Source: Luteimonas sp. MC1825
GTDB lineage: Bacteria; Pseudomonadota; Gammaproteobacteria; Xanthomonadales; Xanthomonadaceae
Assembly: GCF_014764385.1 (NCBI RefSeq)
Contig: NZ_CP061714.1
Location: 1,984,001-2,048,000, forward strand
Length of the DNA: 64,000 bases
Direction: 5' to 3'
Shown: positions 49,989 through 58,425 of the stretch, piece by piece
Layout of the letters: each line of letters starts with the position of its first letter
Numbering within the stretch: position 1 is the stretch's first letter
Position numbers and translations under genes: made by a program
The notes under the pieces: generated by a model
Database searches by the model: none
Seen by the model: only the letters and a program-made list of their open reading frames with translations
What the model was told of the DNA's origin: nothing

Positions 49989-52457
49989 TCAATTCGCACG
50001 CACGTCCCCGCTACTGTCGTGCGGCGTGCTGTCGCCATGCCTGCCGGTGCCACGTCGCGCAGCCTGGAAAGCCTCCAGCCATTGCACCGGACGCAGATCG
50101 TCCGCCGGGATGCCGTGGATGCGCGCCTGCTCGGCCAGGACCCGATGCATCACTTCGATGTTGTCGGTCGATGCAGATATCACGGCGAGTGCGTCGTCCA
50201 GGCCATCCAGGTCGAGCCGGCAGACGCTGGAGGCATGCCCCTGTTTGACAAGGAAGCACCGTGACCGCTCGTCGAGCGACAGCACCACGCGAAACTCGGC
50301 CTCGGTCAGCTTCAAGCCATCCACGTAATCGGCGCGGTTGGCGTTCGGGTTGGGCAACAGGACCAGGGTCGCTGTCTGCTCCACAAGTGCCGCGGCGATG
50401 TCGCTGGACAGCGCATCCTCCGGGCTCTGTGTCGCAAAGATGCCCAAGCCATTTTGCTTGCGGATGGTCTTCTGCTTGTTGCGCGCGAAATCCTTGAGCG
50501 CACCGCCGCCATCGAGGATCTTCCAGAACTCGTCCATCACGTAGATCAGCCGGCGCCCGTCGATCAACCCCTCGAGGCGATGCAGCAGGTAGCGCACCAC
50601 CGGGACCCGCACCTCCGCGTTGTCGACGACGTCGGTGTAATCGAAACCGATGATGTTGGCGCGCGAAAGATCGACCGTGTCGACCGGATTGTCGAACACC
50701 CAGCCAAGGCTGTGGCCGGTGGTCCACTTGCGCAGGCGCGCATAGAGGCCGTCGTCACCCATGTTGGGCAGGCTCTTCTGGAAGTTGGCCATGCTGCGCA
50801 GTGGCGGCGGCGTGTCGAGGATGCCCTCCACGGCCCGGTGGATGTCATCGTCCTCGCGCGCGGTGTACGAGGCTTTCCCGGCGAGGATCCGGGTCAGTTC
50901 GGCGAGGAACTGCACGTTGGCCTCCGTGCGCTCGCACTGGAAGGGATTGAACCCGGTTGCGCGGCCGTTTTCCAGCGCCAGGTAGTTGCCGCCGCACGCC
51001 CTCACGAAGATCTCGGCGCCACGGTCCTTGTCGAAAAAGAAGATCGTCGGTGCCGGCTCAAGTTTCTGCACCTGGCTGAGAAGGAAGTTCACGAGCGCCG
51101 TCTTCCCGGTCCCGGACTTGCCGATGACCATGGTGTTTCCGAGGGCCTTCTCGCCACGCGAATCCTCTGCGGCGAGGGTTGCGTGGAAGTTGAAGAAGTA
51201 CGGCTGACCGTTGGTGGCCTGCAGGGTGGTCACGCACTCTCCCCAAGGATTCCTGGCCCGCTTCCCACTGGCGAAGTTGTGCAGCGGCGAGAGGCCCAGG
51301 AAGTTCAACGAGCTGACGTTGGCCAGTCGAGTGCGATACCGCCAGTTGCCGGGAAGCTGGGCATAGAATGCCGAAGCCACCGCCAAGTCCTCCTTGGCGG
51401 ACACGAATCCTGCGTTTGAAAGCTCCGCCCGCGCCGCCGCGATGTTGTGCGACAGCGCCTGCTGGTTTGCGGCATGCACGGCGAGCGAGAAATGGAACTC
51501 GCCGAGCACGAAGTTGCCGGACGCCAACTGGTCCATTGCATGGTCCAGTTCGGCGATCTGGCTGACCGCCTTGTCTCCCGAAGACACCATCATGCCTTTG
51601 GTGCGCTCCAGCACCCGGAGTGCGTCCTGGCGACCCATCGGGCTGAACGACTGGGTCATGACATATTCGAAATCCAGGTATTTCAGGCCGTTCAGGATCC
51701 CGGGCCAGGTGGCGTCGCAATACTCCTTGATGTTGAGGATGGCGCCGTACTCGTGTCGCCCGCACGGGGTGGCCACCACGAAATCGCCCGTCCGTGCGGA
51801 GAACGTGTGCCGACTGACCGGCAGGTAGTCGGCGATCGGTGCCGCCAGCACCGGCACCGGCTCGTCGAGGCGGTTGAGGATGTAGCCGTAAAACTCCAGG
51901 ACTTCGGAAAACAGGACGCCGTTGTCGGCTTCGTACATCCCGAGGCGCTGCGGGGCGTAGTCGGCCAGCACCGCCTCGACGTTGCCTGCCAGCTCCTGCA
52001 GGCGCGCCACCGCCTGTTCCTGTTCCGCGCGCAGGCGCCGCAGGTCGGAACTGTGCTCCGACATCCGTCTTCCCGACACGACCGGTCGGTACAGCATGCC
52101 GAGGTACAGCTCGTTCTGCAGCGCATCGTGCTCCGAAAGACGCGCGAAGTAGGCATCCGACAAGGCCTGGTTGAACGCCTGTGCGAACCGTCCGCCACCC
52201 TTGATGGCACGCCTGCGTCGGATGTCGTGCGCCCAGAAGGCCACATTGCTGGAATCCGGCGCGCGCAGCGACTGCAACAGCCGATTGAACGTGGCATGGC
52301 GGTGTTCCAGGTCCCACGCCTCGCGACCGACGAATGGCAGGCCGGCCAGGCGCCATGCCACCAGGAAATCGCCACCCGTGGTCTTCACCACCGTGGGTGA
52401 CACGTGCGACGACAGCGGCACGAACTCCGCCACTGTCGCATCGGCGGCGGCGCCCAT
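49989..52457 (-). CDS. virB4: T4SS ATPase VirB4
   Basis: An 822-residue cytoplasmic/inner-membrane ATPase that energises assembly. The N-terminal CagE/TrbE/VirB domain is followed by Walker A VIGKSGTGKTALVNF near residue 450, Walker B LIYVMDEFWKILD near 640 and IFATQSPEDAL. ATG 52457 overlaps the virB3 stop as TGATG; in-frame sequence further upstream lies over virB3. It is normal in length for VirB4 and shows no internal break. Confidence 0.95.
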   Translation of the reverse strand: MGAAADATVAEFVPLSSHVSPTVVKTTGGDFLVAWRLAGLPFVGREAWDLEHRHATFNRLLQSLRAPDSSNVAFWAHDIRRRRAIKGGGRFAQAFNQALSDAYFARLSEHDALQNELYLGMLYRPVVSGRRMSEHSSDLRRLRAEQEQAVARLQELAGNVEAVLADYAPQRLGMYEADNGVLFSEVLEFYGYILNRLDEPVPVLAAPIADYLPVSRHTFSARTGDFVVATPCGRHEYGAILNIKEYCDATWPGILNGLKYLDFEYVMTQSFSPMGRQDALRVLERTKGMMVSSGDKAVSQIAELDHAMDQLASGNFVLGEFHFSLAVHAANQQALSHNIAAARAELSNAGFVSAKEDLAVASAFYAQLPGNWRYRTRLANVSSLNFLGLSPLHNFASGKRARNPWGECVTTLQATNGQPYFFNFHATLAAEDSRGEKALGNTMVIGKSGTGKTALVNFLLSQVQKLEPAPTIFFFDKDRGAEIFVRACGGNYLALENGRATGFNPFQCERTEANVQFLAELTRILAGKASYTAREDDDIHRAVEGILDTPPPLRSMANFQKSLPNMGDDGLYARLRKWTTGHSLGWVFDNPVDTVDLSRANIIGFDYTDVVDNAEVRVPVVRYLLHRLEGLIDGRRLIYVMDEFWKILDGGGALKDFARNKQKTIRKQNGLGIFATQSPEDALSSDIAAALVEQTATLVLLPNPNANRADYVDGLKLTEAEFRVVLSLDERSRCFLVKQGHASSVCRLDLDGLDDALAVISASTDNIEVMHRVLAEQARIHGIPADDLRPVQWLEAFQAARRGTGRHGDSTPHDSSGDVRAN

Positions 52458-52759
52458 CACGAGGCTCCACGCACACGACAGTTGCTCGGCGCGAACGACC
52501 ACGCCCCACCGCGCAGCTGGAGGTTGCGCACGCCCAGGCGCATGCGCCAGCGCAATCCCAGCAGGCGGAACACCATCTCGTCGCGACGCGCCATCTGTCG
52601 CATTGCCAACACCGCTGGCGGCAGCAGGACAAGCAGCAGCAGGTTCACGTAGACCGCCAGCAGCAGGCACGCGCCGGCACCGATGAAGAACGGCACGTAC
52701 GGCACGCCCAGGAACATGGCAGGGCGCGTGCAGCCGCGAAAGAGCACATCCCTATGCAT
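52457..52759 (-). CDS. virB3: T4SS protein VirB3
   Basis: A 100-residue inner-membrane protein. HRDVLFRGCTRPAMFLGVPYVPF is the VirB3 N-terminal signature, followed by one long or two short membrane helices (residues about 21-50) and a basic tail. VirB3 works together with VirB4, and here the two genes overlap (TGATG). Its start overlaps the virB2 stop by eight bases. Confidence 0.92.
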   Translation of the reverse strand: MHRDVLFRGCTRPAMFLGVPYVPFFIGAGACLLLAVYVNLLLLVLLPPAVLAMRQMARRDEMVFRLLGLRWRMRLGVRNLQLRGGAWSFAPSNCRVRGAS

Positions 52760-53138
52760 GCGACACCGGAAGCATCGCTCCCAGCATGGCCGTGCACTCG
52801 CCCGCTTCCGGGCCGAGCAGCATCCTCGCGATCTGCGCGGCCGCGCCGATCAGCAGGCCACCGATCAGGATTGGCGCGACGTCTGCAATGCGCTTGTGCG
52901 CGAACGCGATCTGGTAGCCGGCGAAGATGATGGCGATCGTGACCACGGCGATCGACGCCATGTTCAACAGGCCATTGACGTTTTCGAAGAAGCCGCAGAC
53001 CTTGGTGTCCGCCCCGCCAAACCCCTGGGCGAGCGCCAGGTACGGCGCTGGAGCCAGCGCCACGATCGTGGCGGCAGAAACCCGCCGGCGCATGCCGAAA
53101 TGCCGCTGGTGTCCCCTGCCTTGCTTGCGTGCGTTCAT
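52752..53138 (-). CDS. virB2: T4SS major pilin VirB2
   Basis: A 128-residue pilin precursor. A long basic signal region (MNARKQGRGHQRHFGMRRR, cleavage after ALAQ near residue 38) precedes the mature pilin of about 90 residues, with hydrophobic segments ASIAVVTIAIIFAGYQIAFA and APILIGGLLIGAAAQIA separated by the HKRIAD loop. This topology is typical of TrbC/VirB2. Mature Cys residues near the ends could form a disulfide. Confidence 0.9.
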   Translation of the reverse strand: MNARKQGRGHQRHFGMRRRVSAATIVALAPAPYLALAQGFGGADTKVCGFFENVNGLLNMASIAVVTIAIIFAGYQIAFAHKRIADVAPILIGGLLIGAAAQIARMLLGPEAGECTAMLGAMLPVSHA

Positions 53139-53190
53139 GGTGCGTCCTTGCGTGGGTGATGGATGCCCGCCATCCCGGCGGGGGCGATTC

Positions 53191-53883
53191 TCAGAAGACG
53201 AGTGCGGTGTCGCGCCCGGCAGGCGCCGCCACGGATAGGTCAGCGGCCGTTGCAACCGCCGGCTGCGAAGTCGAAACCGGCGGTGGCGGAACGGCTTGCG
53301 CACCCGGCTCCACTGCGCCAGGTGCTGATGCCCCCCTGCGACCCGCGAGACTCTGGCGATGGGGCTGGGCGGGACTGTCGTTTCCTGGCCTGCGTGGTGG
53401 CGAGGGGGGGGCCGCCACGGCAATCGCGAGCGCGGCGGGCGCAGCGGCGTCCCGCGCGATCGACGCGCGGATCTTCCGCACGTAGCCGTCGCGGAAGCCG
53501 GTGCTGAAGTTTCCGGAGTAGTAGCAGCTGAACGCCTTGTCCCAGTCCCCCCCGGCGCGCACATGGCAGTCGGCGAGGATGCGGGAGCCGGCGACCAGGT
53601 TGGGGCACGGGTCGAATGCCAGCGCGTAGTCCGCAAGCCCCTGCTTCGCGAGGTTGTGCAGGTTCACCTGCGCCAGGCCGAGTGAGAAGTTGAAGCCGTC
53701 GCGTTCCAGCTGCCTGGCGGTCGCTATCGCCTCGGCCAGGTTGCGGGGCTGGCGGGCCAGGCGCGTGCCGACCACGCCAATCGCATACGGGTTGTACGAC
53801 GACTCGACGCGCACGATGTGGTGCATCACCTCAGCCGGCACGGCCAGGTCCTGGCAGGCGAGTGCCTCGATGCCCGGGATCAT
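53191..53883 (-). CDS. virB1: T4SS lytic transglycosylase VirB1
   Basis: A 230-residue protein whose first 150 residues are an SLT-type lytic transglycosylase: catalytic Glu in HIVRVESSYNPYAIGVVG near residue 27, FSLGLAQVNLHNL near 68 and AFSCYYSGNFSTG. The C-terminal part is an Ala/Pro-rich tail. It would open peptidoglycan for channel assembly. There is no obvious Sec signal peptide: the catalytic domain begins at residue 1. The ATG overlaps the virB11 stop by four bases. Confidence 0.9.
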   Translation of the reverse strand: MIPGIEALACQDLAVPAEVMHHIVRVESSYNPYAIGVVGTRLARQPRNLAEAIATARQLERDGFNFSLGLAQVNLHNLAKQGLADYALAFDPCPNLVAGSRILADCHVRAGGDWDKAFSCYYSGNFSTGFRDGYVRKIRASIARDAAAPAALAIAVAAPPSPPRRPGNDSPAQPHRQSLAGRRGASAPGAVEPGAQAVPPPPVSTSQPAVATAADLSVAAPAGRDTALVF

Positions 53884-54959
53884 GGTCCGCCCCCGGCTTG
53901 TCCGGCCGTCATGCGCATCGGCTCGAAGTCGATACCGGTGACATGCCGCCGCCCGCCGCGTGCGCTGATGTGGACGAGGATGTCGATCGTCGACATGAGC
54001 AGGCGCTGGATGGTGGCGAACTCCAGCCCCGCGCCTTCGGGGGAGCCCTTGACCATGAGTGCGAGCTGGTCCCAGGCCTGCGCGGTGCTTCCGGCATGAC
54101 AGCTGGTGATCGAGCCGGGGTGTCCGGATGCGCAATTTCGTATGAAGTAGAAGGCTTCGTCGCCGCGCAGTTCGGCGAGGATGATCCGGTCCGGCTTCAT
54201 CCGCAGGCAGGCTTCCATGCAGCCCTTTGCGGTGATATTGGCCGTGCCTTGCCCCCCCTTGGAATACAGCAGGTGGACGACGTTCGGCTGGCTGATGAAC
54301 AGTTCGCGGGCATCCTCGATGGTCACCAGGCGCTCATCGGGGTCAATGTGCTCGACCAGCGACTTCATGAAGGTGGTCTTGCCACTCCCCGTCGCGCCTG
54401 CGACCACGATGTTCCTGCGCTGCTGGACGGCGCACCGGAAGAAATCGACGTACCTGCCCGCGGCGCGCAGCGACAGGAGCTCGCGGTCGCCGGCATCGAG
54501 CGCGCCGGTCACCGGCTGCACCGCATCGAAGAATCCGTCGGACCGGTACGCGTCGAGGCTGCGGGTGCCCCGGGACGGCAGGCGGATGGTGATCGACACC
54601 TTGCCGGCGTCACAGGCGGGGGGCATCACGAACTGTGCGCGCTGGCCGGTCGGGAAGGTCAGCGAGACCACGGGATCGGCATCGGTAATGCGCTGGCCGG
54701 TACCGCTTTCGTTGACCACCGCCGTGCAGAACTGGCGGGCGCGCTCGAACGTGAGGCCGGGAACCTGGACGCGCTGCCATTTGCCGCGCAGCTCGAGCCA
54801 GACCTCGCCCGGACGGTTGATGCAGATTTCCGTGACGTCGGGGGAGGTCATGTAGCCGATGATGCCCAGCACTTCGTACTGGTACTCGAGGAAGCCGCCA
54901 GGCGCGCCACCGCGCGGGGGCTCGTGCGGCATCGCTGGCACGGAGCTGCCATCGGCCAT
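53880..54959 (-). CDS. virB11: T4SS traffic ATPase VirB11
   Basis: A 359-residue hexameric ATPase at the cytoplasmic face. Walker A VVAGATGSGKTTFMKSL lies near residue 185, followed by the Asp box TIEDARELF, Walker B DRIILAELRGDEAF and the His box SCHAGSTAQAWDQL. ATG 54959 overlaps the virB10 stop as TGATG; a GTG one codon upstream overlaps as GTGA and is equally possible. All ATPase motifs are intact. Confidence 0.95.
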   Translation of the reverse strand: MADGSSVPAMPHEPPRGGAPGGFLEYQYEVLGIIGYMTSPDVTEICINRPGEVWLELRGKWQRVQVPGLTFERARQFCTAVVNESGTGQRITDADPVVSLTFPTGQRAQFVMPPACDAGKVSITIRLPSRGTRSLDAYRSDGFFDAVQPVTGALDAGDRELLSLRAAGRYVDFFRCAVQQRRNIVVAGATGSGKTTFMKSLVEHIDPDERLVTIEDARELFISQPNVVHLLYSKGGQGTANITAKGCMEACLRMKPDRIILAELRGDEAFYFIRNCASGHPGSITSCHAGSTAQAWDQLALMVKGSPEGAGLEFATIQRLLMSTIDILVHISARGGRRHVTGIDFEPMRMTAGQAGGGP

Positions 54960-56101
54960 CACAGCTTCGCCACCACGGCGGAGAAATCGACGTCGCGGGC
55001 GACGTACACGTTCACCACGGTGCCATGCTGGATCGTCACCGTCGGCGGCCTGCGGCTGTCCAGTGCCTGGTTTGCGAGTCGCTCCATGGTCCTTCCGGTC
55101 GCGCTCTCGTAAGGCGACTGGACAACCACGCCTGCCGGGCCGATGGTCGACGATGTCGGCCCTTCCTCTGCAGCCGCGTATTTGAAGGCGTCACTCAGCA
55201 GGCTGATCAGGAGCGCCGAGGCGACCCGGCTGCCCCAATGCGCGCTGTAATCGCCCGGATGCCCGGCCCCGCCGAGGTTGTCGACGCCAGGACTCGCCAT
55301 CGCGACGTCCAGCCCGCCAGGCGTCGAGATGCGGTCCCAGACGACTGCCACGCGCGGACCCGTCGGCTCCGTGTCGTAGCGCCCAAGCACCTTTGAACCG
55401 CGTGGCAGCAGCAGTTGCCGGCCGTTGATCGAATACACAGGTTCGGTGACAACGCAGGAGGTGAATCCGGGGATGTCAGTGATGATGCGCGTCTCAAGCA
55501 CGCAGCGGATGTAGGTGCCACGGACCAGCAGCGCGTCCGGCCGCGTGATGTGTCGCGCACGCGAGGTGGTGGTCGGCTCAGCCTCGACCTGGGCGGACTC
55601 TGCCGCTGGAAGGCCGGCGAGCATGGCCTGCATGTATGCGTCCGGTCCCTTCGGCAGCCTGTCGCCATCGCCCGACTGCATCCTCCGTTCGCGCAGCGAC
55701 GGACCTGCGGGAGCACGGGGGATGGCGAAGGTGGGCAATGCCGGCGCCGCTTGCTGGCCAGTGCTGGGCATCACCGGGATCGGCATGGCGGGCATTGGCG
55801 GTATCGTCTCGACGTTCGGCTCGCGTGGTGCTGCCGTCCGTGGCAGTTCGGGAATGACGAGTGCCTGCTCACGCGGTCCGGCAGGCGTGGCCGCTTCGCC
55901 ACTCACGGCGCGCAGCGTCCATACGACGGCAAGCACCAGCAGCAGCACGATCCCGGCCAGGAACACCAGCGCCTTGCGATTCAGGCGGCGCATGTCCTCG
56001 GTGCGCAGGACTGGCGCGGAGGCGTCCAGGTCGGGGCTTGCCTGGCGCGCCGCATAGTGGCCGGCGCGGCCGTCCGGCGACCGGATGTCACGCTCGCTCA
56101 T
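54959..56101 (-). CDS. virB10: T4SS core complex protein VirB10
   Basis: A 380-residue protein spanning both membranes. A cytoplasmic N-terminus of about 42 residues is followed by a transmembrane helix (ALVFLAGIVLLLVLAVVW), a Pro/Met-rich periplasmic linker (about 70-145) and the TrbI/VirB10 C-terminal beta-barrel with its outer-membrane antenna (LLVRGTYIRCVLETRI near 190, NGRQLLLPRGSKVLGRYD, NQALDSRRPPTVTIQHGT). It forms the core with VirB7 and VirB9. The ATG overlaps the virB9 stop by four bases. Confidence 0.95.
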   Translation of the reverse strand: MSERDIRSPDGRAGHYAARQASPDLDASAPVLRTEDMRRLNRKALVFLAGIVLLLVLAVVWTLRAVSGEAATPAGPREQALVIPELPRTAAPREPNVETIPPMPAMPIPVMPSTGQQAAPALPTFAIPRAPAGPSLRERRMQSGDGDRLPKGPDAYMQAMLAGLPAAESAQVEAEPTTTSRARHITRPDALLVRGTYIRCVLETRIITDIPGFTSCVVTEPVYSINGRQLLLPRGSKVLGRYDTEPTGPRVAVVWDRISTPGGLDVAMASPGVDNLGGAGHPGDYSAHWGSRVASALLISLLSDAFKYAAAEEGPTSSTIGPAGVVVQSPYESATGRTMERLANQALDSRRPPTVTIQHGTVVNVYVARDVDFSAVVAKL

Positions 56102-56853
56102 CGGGGGTTCCTCCTCAGGCCGACGACGTTGCGCCCGTGGCGGACCACGAGATACGGATAGGTGCCATGCACCACCACCGTGCTGCCTTCGACGGTCGTA
56201 TTGACGACGAAGTCCTCACCATCCTCGCGCTCGCGGCCGAACACCACCGGGAAACCCCCGGTTGGCAACCTCGCCTGATCGCCCATTCGCACGTAGGTGA
56301 AGCTGCCGTCGTCGTACACATTGGCGGGCACCAGCCACGCCTGCCCGCGCCGCACGGCATAGTCGTAGTCGTAGTTGTACTGCCGCGTCCTGTCGAGAGT
56401 AATGCTCAGGCCCGCGGTAGGCGATTCCTCGGCGGGCGCCTTGAAGCTTTCGTCGGGCGGGTAACGGAACGCGATCTTGTACTGCACGCCAGCACGCCGT
56501 GCCTGCTCGAGGGAGGTCCAGTCACTTGCCACGACCTTGAGCTCGAAAATGTAGGCGTGCGACTGCGTGCGCACCAGCATGTTGGTGTCGACGTCGGCAT
56601 CCCGCGGCCGGAGATAGAACACGGTACCGCGCCGGGTCAGGTCCCAGCCGCTGCTGAAGCCGGTGCTGTAGTCGAGGATCTCCTCGGCGGGATCGAGCTC
56701 GATCTGGGTGGCGATGCCGAGTGCGGTATGCACCGGGTAGACCTGGTCTGGCTCGTACTCGTAGACGTCGACTTGCTGGGCGTGCACGGGTCCCGCGACA
56801 AGCCAGCAGGCCAGTGACATGACGACCAGTGCGGTGGCCAGGCTTCTGGTCAC
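56098..56853 (-). CDS. virB9: T4SS outer-membrane core protein VirB9
   Basis: A 251-residue periplasmic/outer-membrane core protein. The signal peptide ends at VHAQ (about residue 26). The N-domain has YPVHTALGIATQIELDPAEEI, and the C-domain with PANVYDDGSFTYVRMG and VVHGTYPYLVVRHGRNVVGLRR is the VirB7/VirB10-binding part. It starts at GTG, overlapping the virB8 stop as GTGA. Confidence 0.95.
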   Translation of the reverse strand: MTRSLATALVVMSLACWLVAGPVHAQQVDVYEYEPDQVYPVHTALGIATQIELDPAEEILDYSTGFSSGWDLTRRGTVFYLRPRDADVDTNMLVRTQSHAYIFELKVVASDWTSLEQARRAGVQYKIAFRYPPDESFKAPAEESPTAGLSITLDRTRQYNYDYDYAVRRGQAWLVPANVYDDGSFTYVRMGDQARLPTGGFPVVFGREREDGEDFVVNTTVEGSTVVVHGTYPYLVVRHGRNVVGLRRNPR

Positions 56854-57689
56854 GGGCCAGCCTCCCGTTGTTCGCCCGGCGCGGCCTGGGGATCGCTGTT
56901 GTCCGCCACCGCGTCATCGGACACGGGCTCGAGCGCTGCGTCCGCCGCCTCCGATTCAGCGGGCGGCAACGCGGCGTAGTCGTTGTCGGCCCGGTAACTC
57001 GTCACCTGGAATCCAAGCGGGTTTTCGAGGCGATCAGGCTCATCCATCTTCAGGGCCAGGTTGTATGTGAAGCCGAGCGTTGCAATGCGGCTGTCCAATG
57101 GACGGGTCGCACCGGATGATTTTTCGTAGACGCTGCGCTGGAAGCGCACCGTGGCCCCGCCGGGCTGTCCGTCTGGCCCATCGAGAAGCTGGATGCTGAG
57201 GATGCGCACACGGATCGCGCGCATCCGTCCAAGCGTGTTGAACGGGCTGCGGGGATTGTTGGCGGCGTGGAGCGCCGCGTACTCGCGTCCGACCTCCGGC
57301 ACCGTCATCGCATGCACCGCGCGCCAGTCGCGCAGGTTCATCATCGCGACGTCATAGGATTCACGCAGCCCCACGAAGCGCGCGACGTTCGCGCGGTTGA
57401 TGGCTTCGCTGGCGGTCAGCGCGCGATGACGGAAGTCTTCATCGAGGCGGGCGATGGTGGCATTGCCACTGTAGGCATCGGCCATCACCAGGAACGGCAC
57501 GCGTTCCTTCAAGGGCAGGATGCGGAAGTAGCCGGCGCCCAGCAGGAGCGCGGTCACCGCGGCGACGAGCGCGACCAGCCACGCGCGGCGTTCGCTGCGA
57601 CGCGCGAGGTCGACGATGGTGATTTCGTAGTCTGTCGCCTTGGCGATCGCTTCCTCGATCGCCGGCGACGCCAGTTTCCTTCCGAACAT
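56850..57689 (-). CDS. virB8: T4SS inner-membrane scaffold VirB8
   Basis: A 279-residue bitopic protein. A cytoplasmic N-terminus with DYEITIVDLARRSERRAW is followed by a membrane helix (about 36-55) and a periplasmic NTF2-like domain (about 65-235, with RDWRAVHAMTVPEVGREYAAL). The C-terminal 50 residues are an acidic Ala-rich extension. It nucleates assembly of the secretion apparatus. No Shine-Dalgarno sequence is striking. Confidence 0.92.
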   Translation of the reverse strand: MFGRKLASPAIEEAIAKATDYEITIVDLARRSERRAWLVALVAAVTALLLGAGYFRILPLKERVPFLVMADAYSGNATIARLDEDFRHRALTASEAINRANVARFVGLRESYDVAMMNLRDWRAVHAMTVPEVGREYAALHAANNPRSPFNTLGRMRAIRVRILSIQLLDGPDGQPGGATVRFQRSVYEKSSGATRPLDSRIATLGFTYNLALKMDEPDRLENPLGFQVTSYRADNDYAALPPAESEAADAALEPVSDDAVADNSDPQAAPGEQREAGP

Positions 57690-57736
57690 GATGCAATCCG
57701 TGCAAGGTTCGTGTTGGTTGGTTCTGTCGCCCGCGG

Positions 57737-58150
57737 TCAGCCCGGGTCCGCCTCCCGTCTCGTCACCACCAGCCGGTCCCCATCGACCGCCACCAGGACA
57801 TCATGCGCGGCATAGACCTCGCTCAACTGCGCGGCGGCGTCTTCGAGGCGCTGCGCACGGAGCGCCTGCACCGGCAGGTGCAGCGTGAAATCGGCATGGT
57901 GGCGATAATCGAGCGTCATCTGGGTATCGCGTGCCCAGCGCGCCAGCAGGCTGCGCAGGGTGCGATCGAGCGGAGAGGCCTGGAACACGTACGCCCCGCG
58001 CAGCGGGATGGCGTGCGTCGTATCGGCGTATCGGTTGACCGGCTGCCAGCGACCGCGGACGTCCGGCGCATCGCGCGTTGCGCAGGCACTGAGCATCAAC
58101 GCCACGAGGGCGGCACTGCAGCACCCGACCACGTCATCCTTGACGTCCAT
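57737..58150 (-). CDS. virB7: T4SS lipoprotein VirB7 with C-terminal N0 domain
   Basis: A 137-residue lipoprotein: the lipobox LMLSAC places the acylated Cys at residue 23, followed by a short segment with RWQPVNRY, then a C-terminal domain (about 50-135: FQASPLDRTLRSLLARWARDTQMTLDYR and following) that resembles the N0/STN fold of secretins and TonB receptors. This combination is the hallmark of the xanthomonad killing-type T4SS, where N0 domains surround the outer-membrane core. The N-terminus MDVKDD is unusually acidic for a signal peptide. GGGGAGGGGG precedes the ATG. First gene of the operon. Confidence 0.85.
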   Translation of the reverse strand: MDVKDDVVGCCSAALVALMLSACATRDAPDVRGRWQPVNRYADTTHAIPLRGAYVFQASPLDRTLRSLLARWARDTQMTLDYRHHADFTLHLPVQALRAQRLEDAAAQLSEVYAAHDVLVAVDGDRLVVTRREADPG

Positions 58151-58425
58151 GTCCCCCTCCCCGGCGACAAGCTTGAATTAGAGGCCGGAACGATCCTTGT
58201 CCTCGGCCGTGGAACTCCGTGTGTGTCGTGGCCCCCTGGCTACGACGCGAGCGCTGCGGTGGACTACATGCGCCATGAGCTGACGCTACGGGTCGATCGG
58301 TGACCGGTCAATACACGCAAGCGAGCATTTCTGTGATCGCGTCCAGAAAATGGACAAGTCTCATAGGGACTTCGGATATCTCCGGTGCAGTCCGGAATGC
58401 AATACAGGCGCATTACCATGGACGC
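58151..58425. other. Intergenic region between virB7 and the divergent phosphodiesterase gene
   Basis: 275 bases, less GC-rich than its surroundings, that must hold the promoters of the virB operon (minus) and of the phosphodiesterase gene (plus). A GTCCA-gaaaa-TGGAC inverted repeat lies near 58345-58359 and palindromic GACCGGTC near 58301-58308. No convincing -35/-10 pair and no virD4 or other gene is seen; the weak frames present lack family features. Confidence 0.5.

Noticed and set aside
48052..58150. The virB cluster as an integrated conjugative element
   Set aside because: No relaxase, coupling protein, integrase, partition genes, att repeats or tRNA boundary is present, and VirB7 is the N0-domain type of killing systems.
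58300..58425. A 42-residue N-terminal extension of the NPP-family phosphodiesterase
   Set aside because: It would put a hydrophilic stretch before the signal peptide and lipobox; the ATG at 58426 starts the signal peptide directly.
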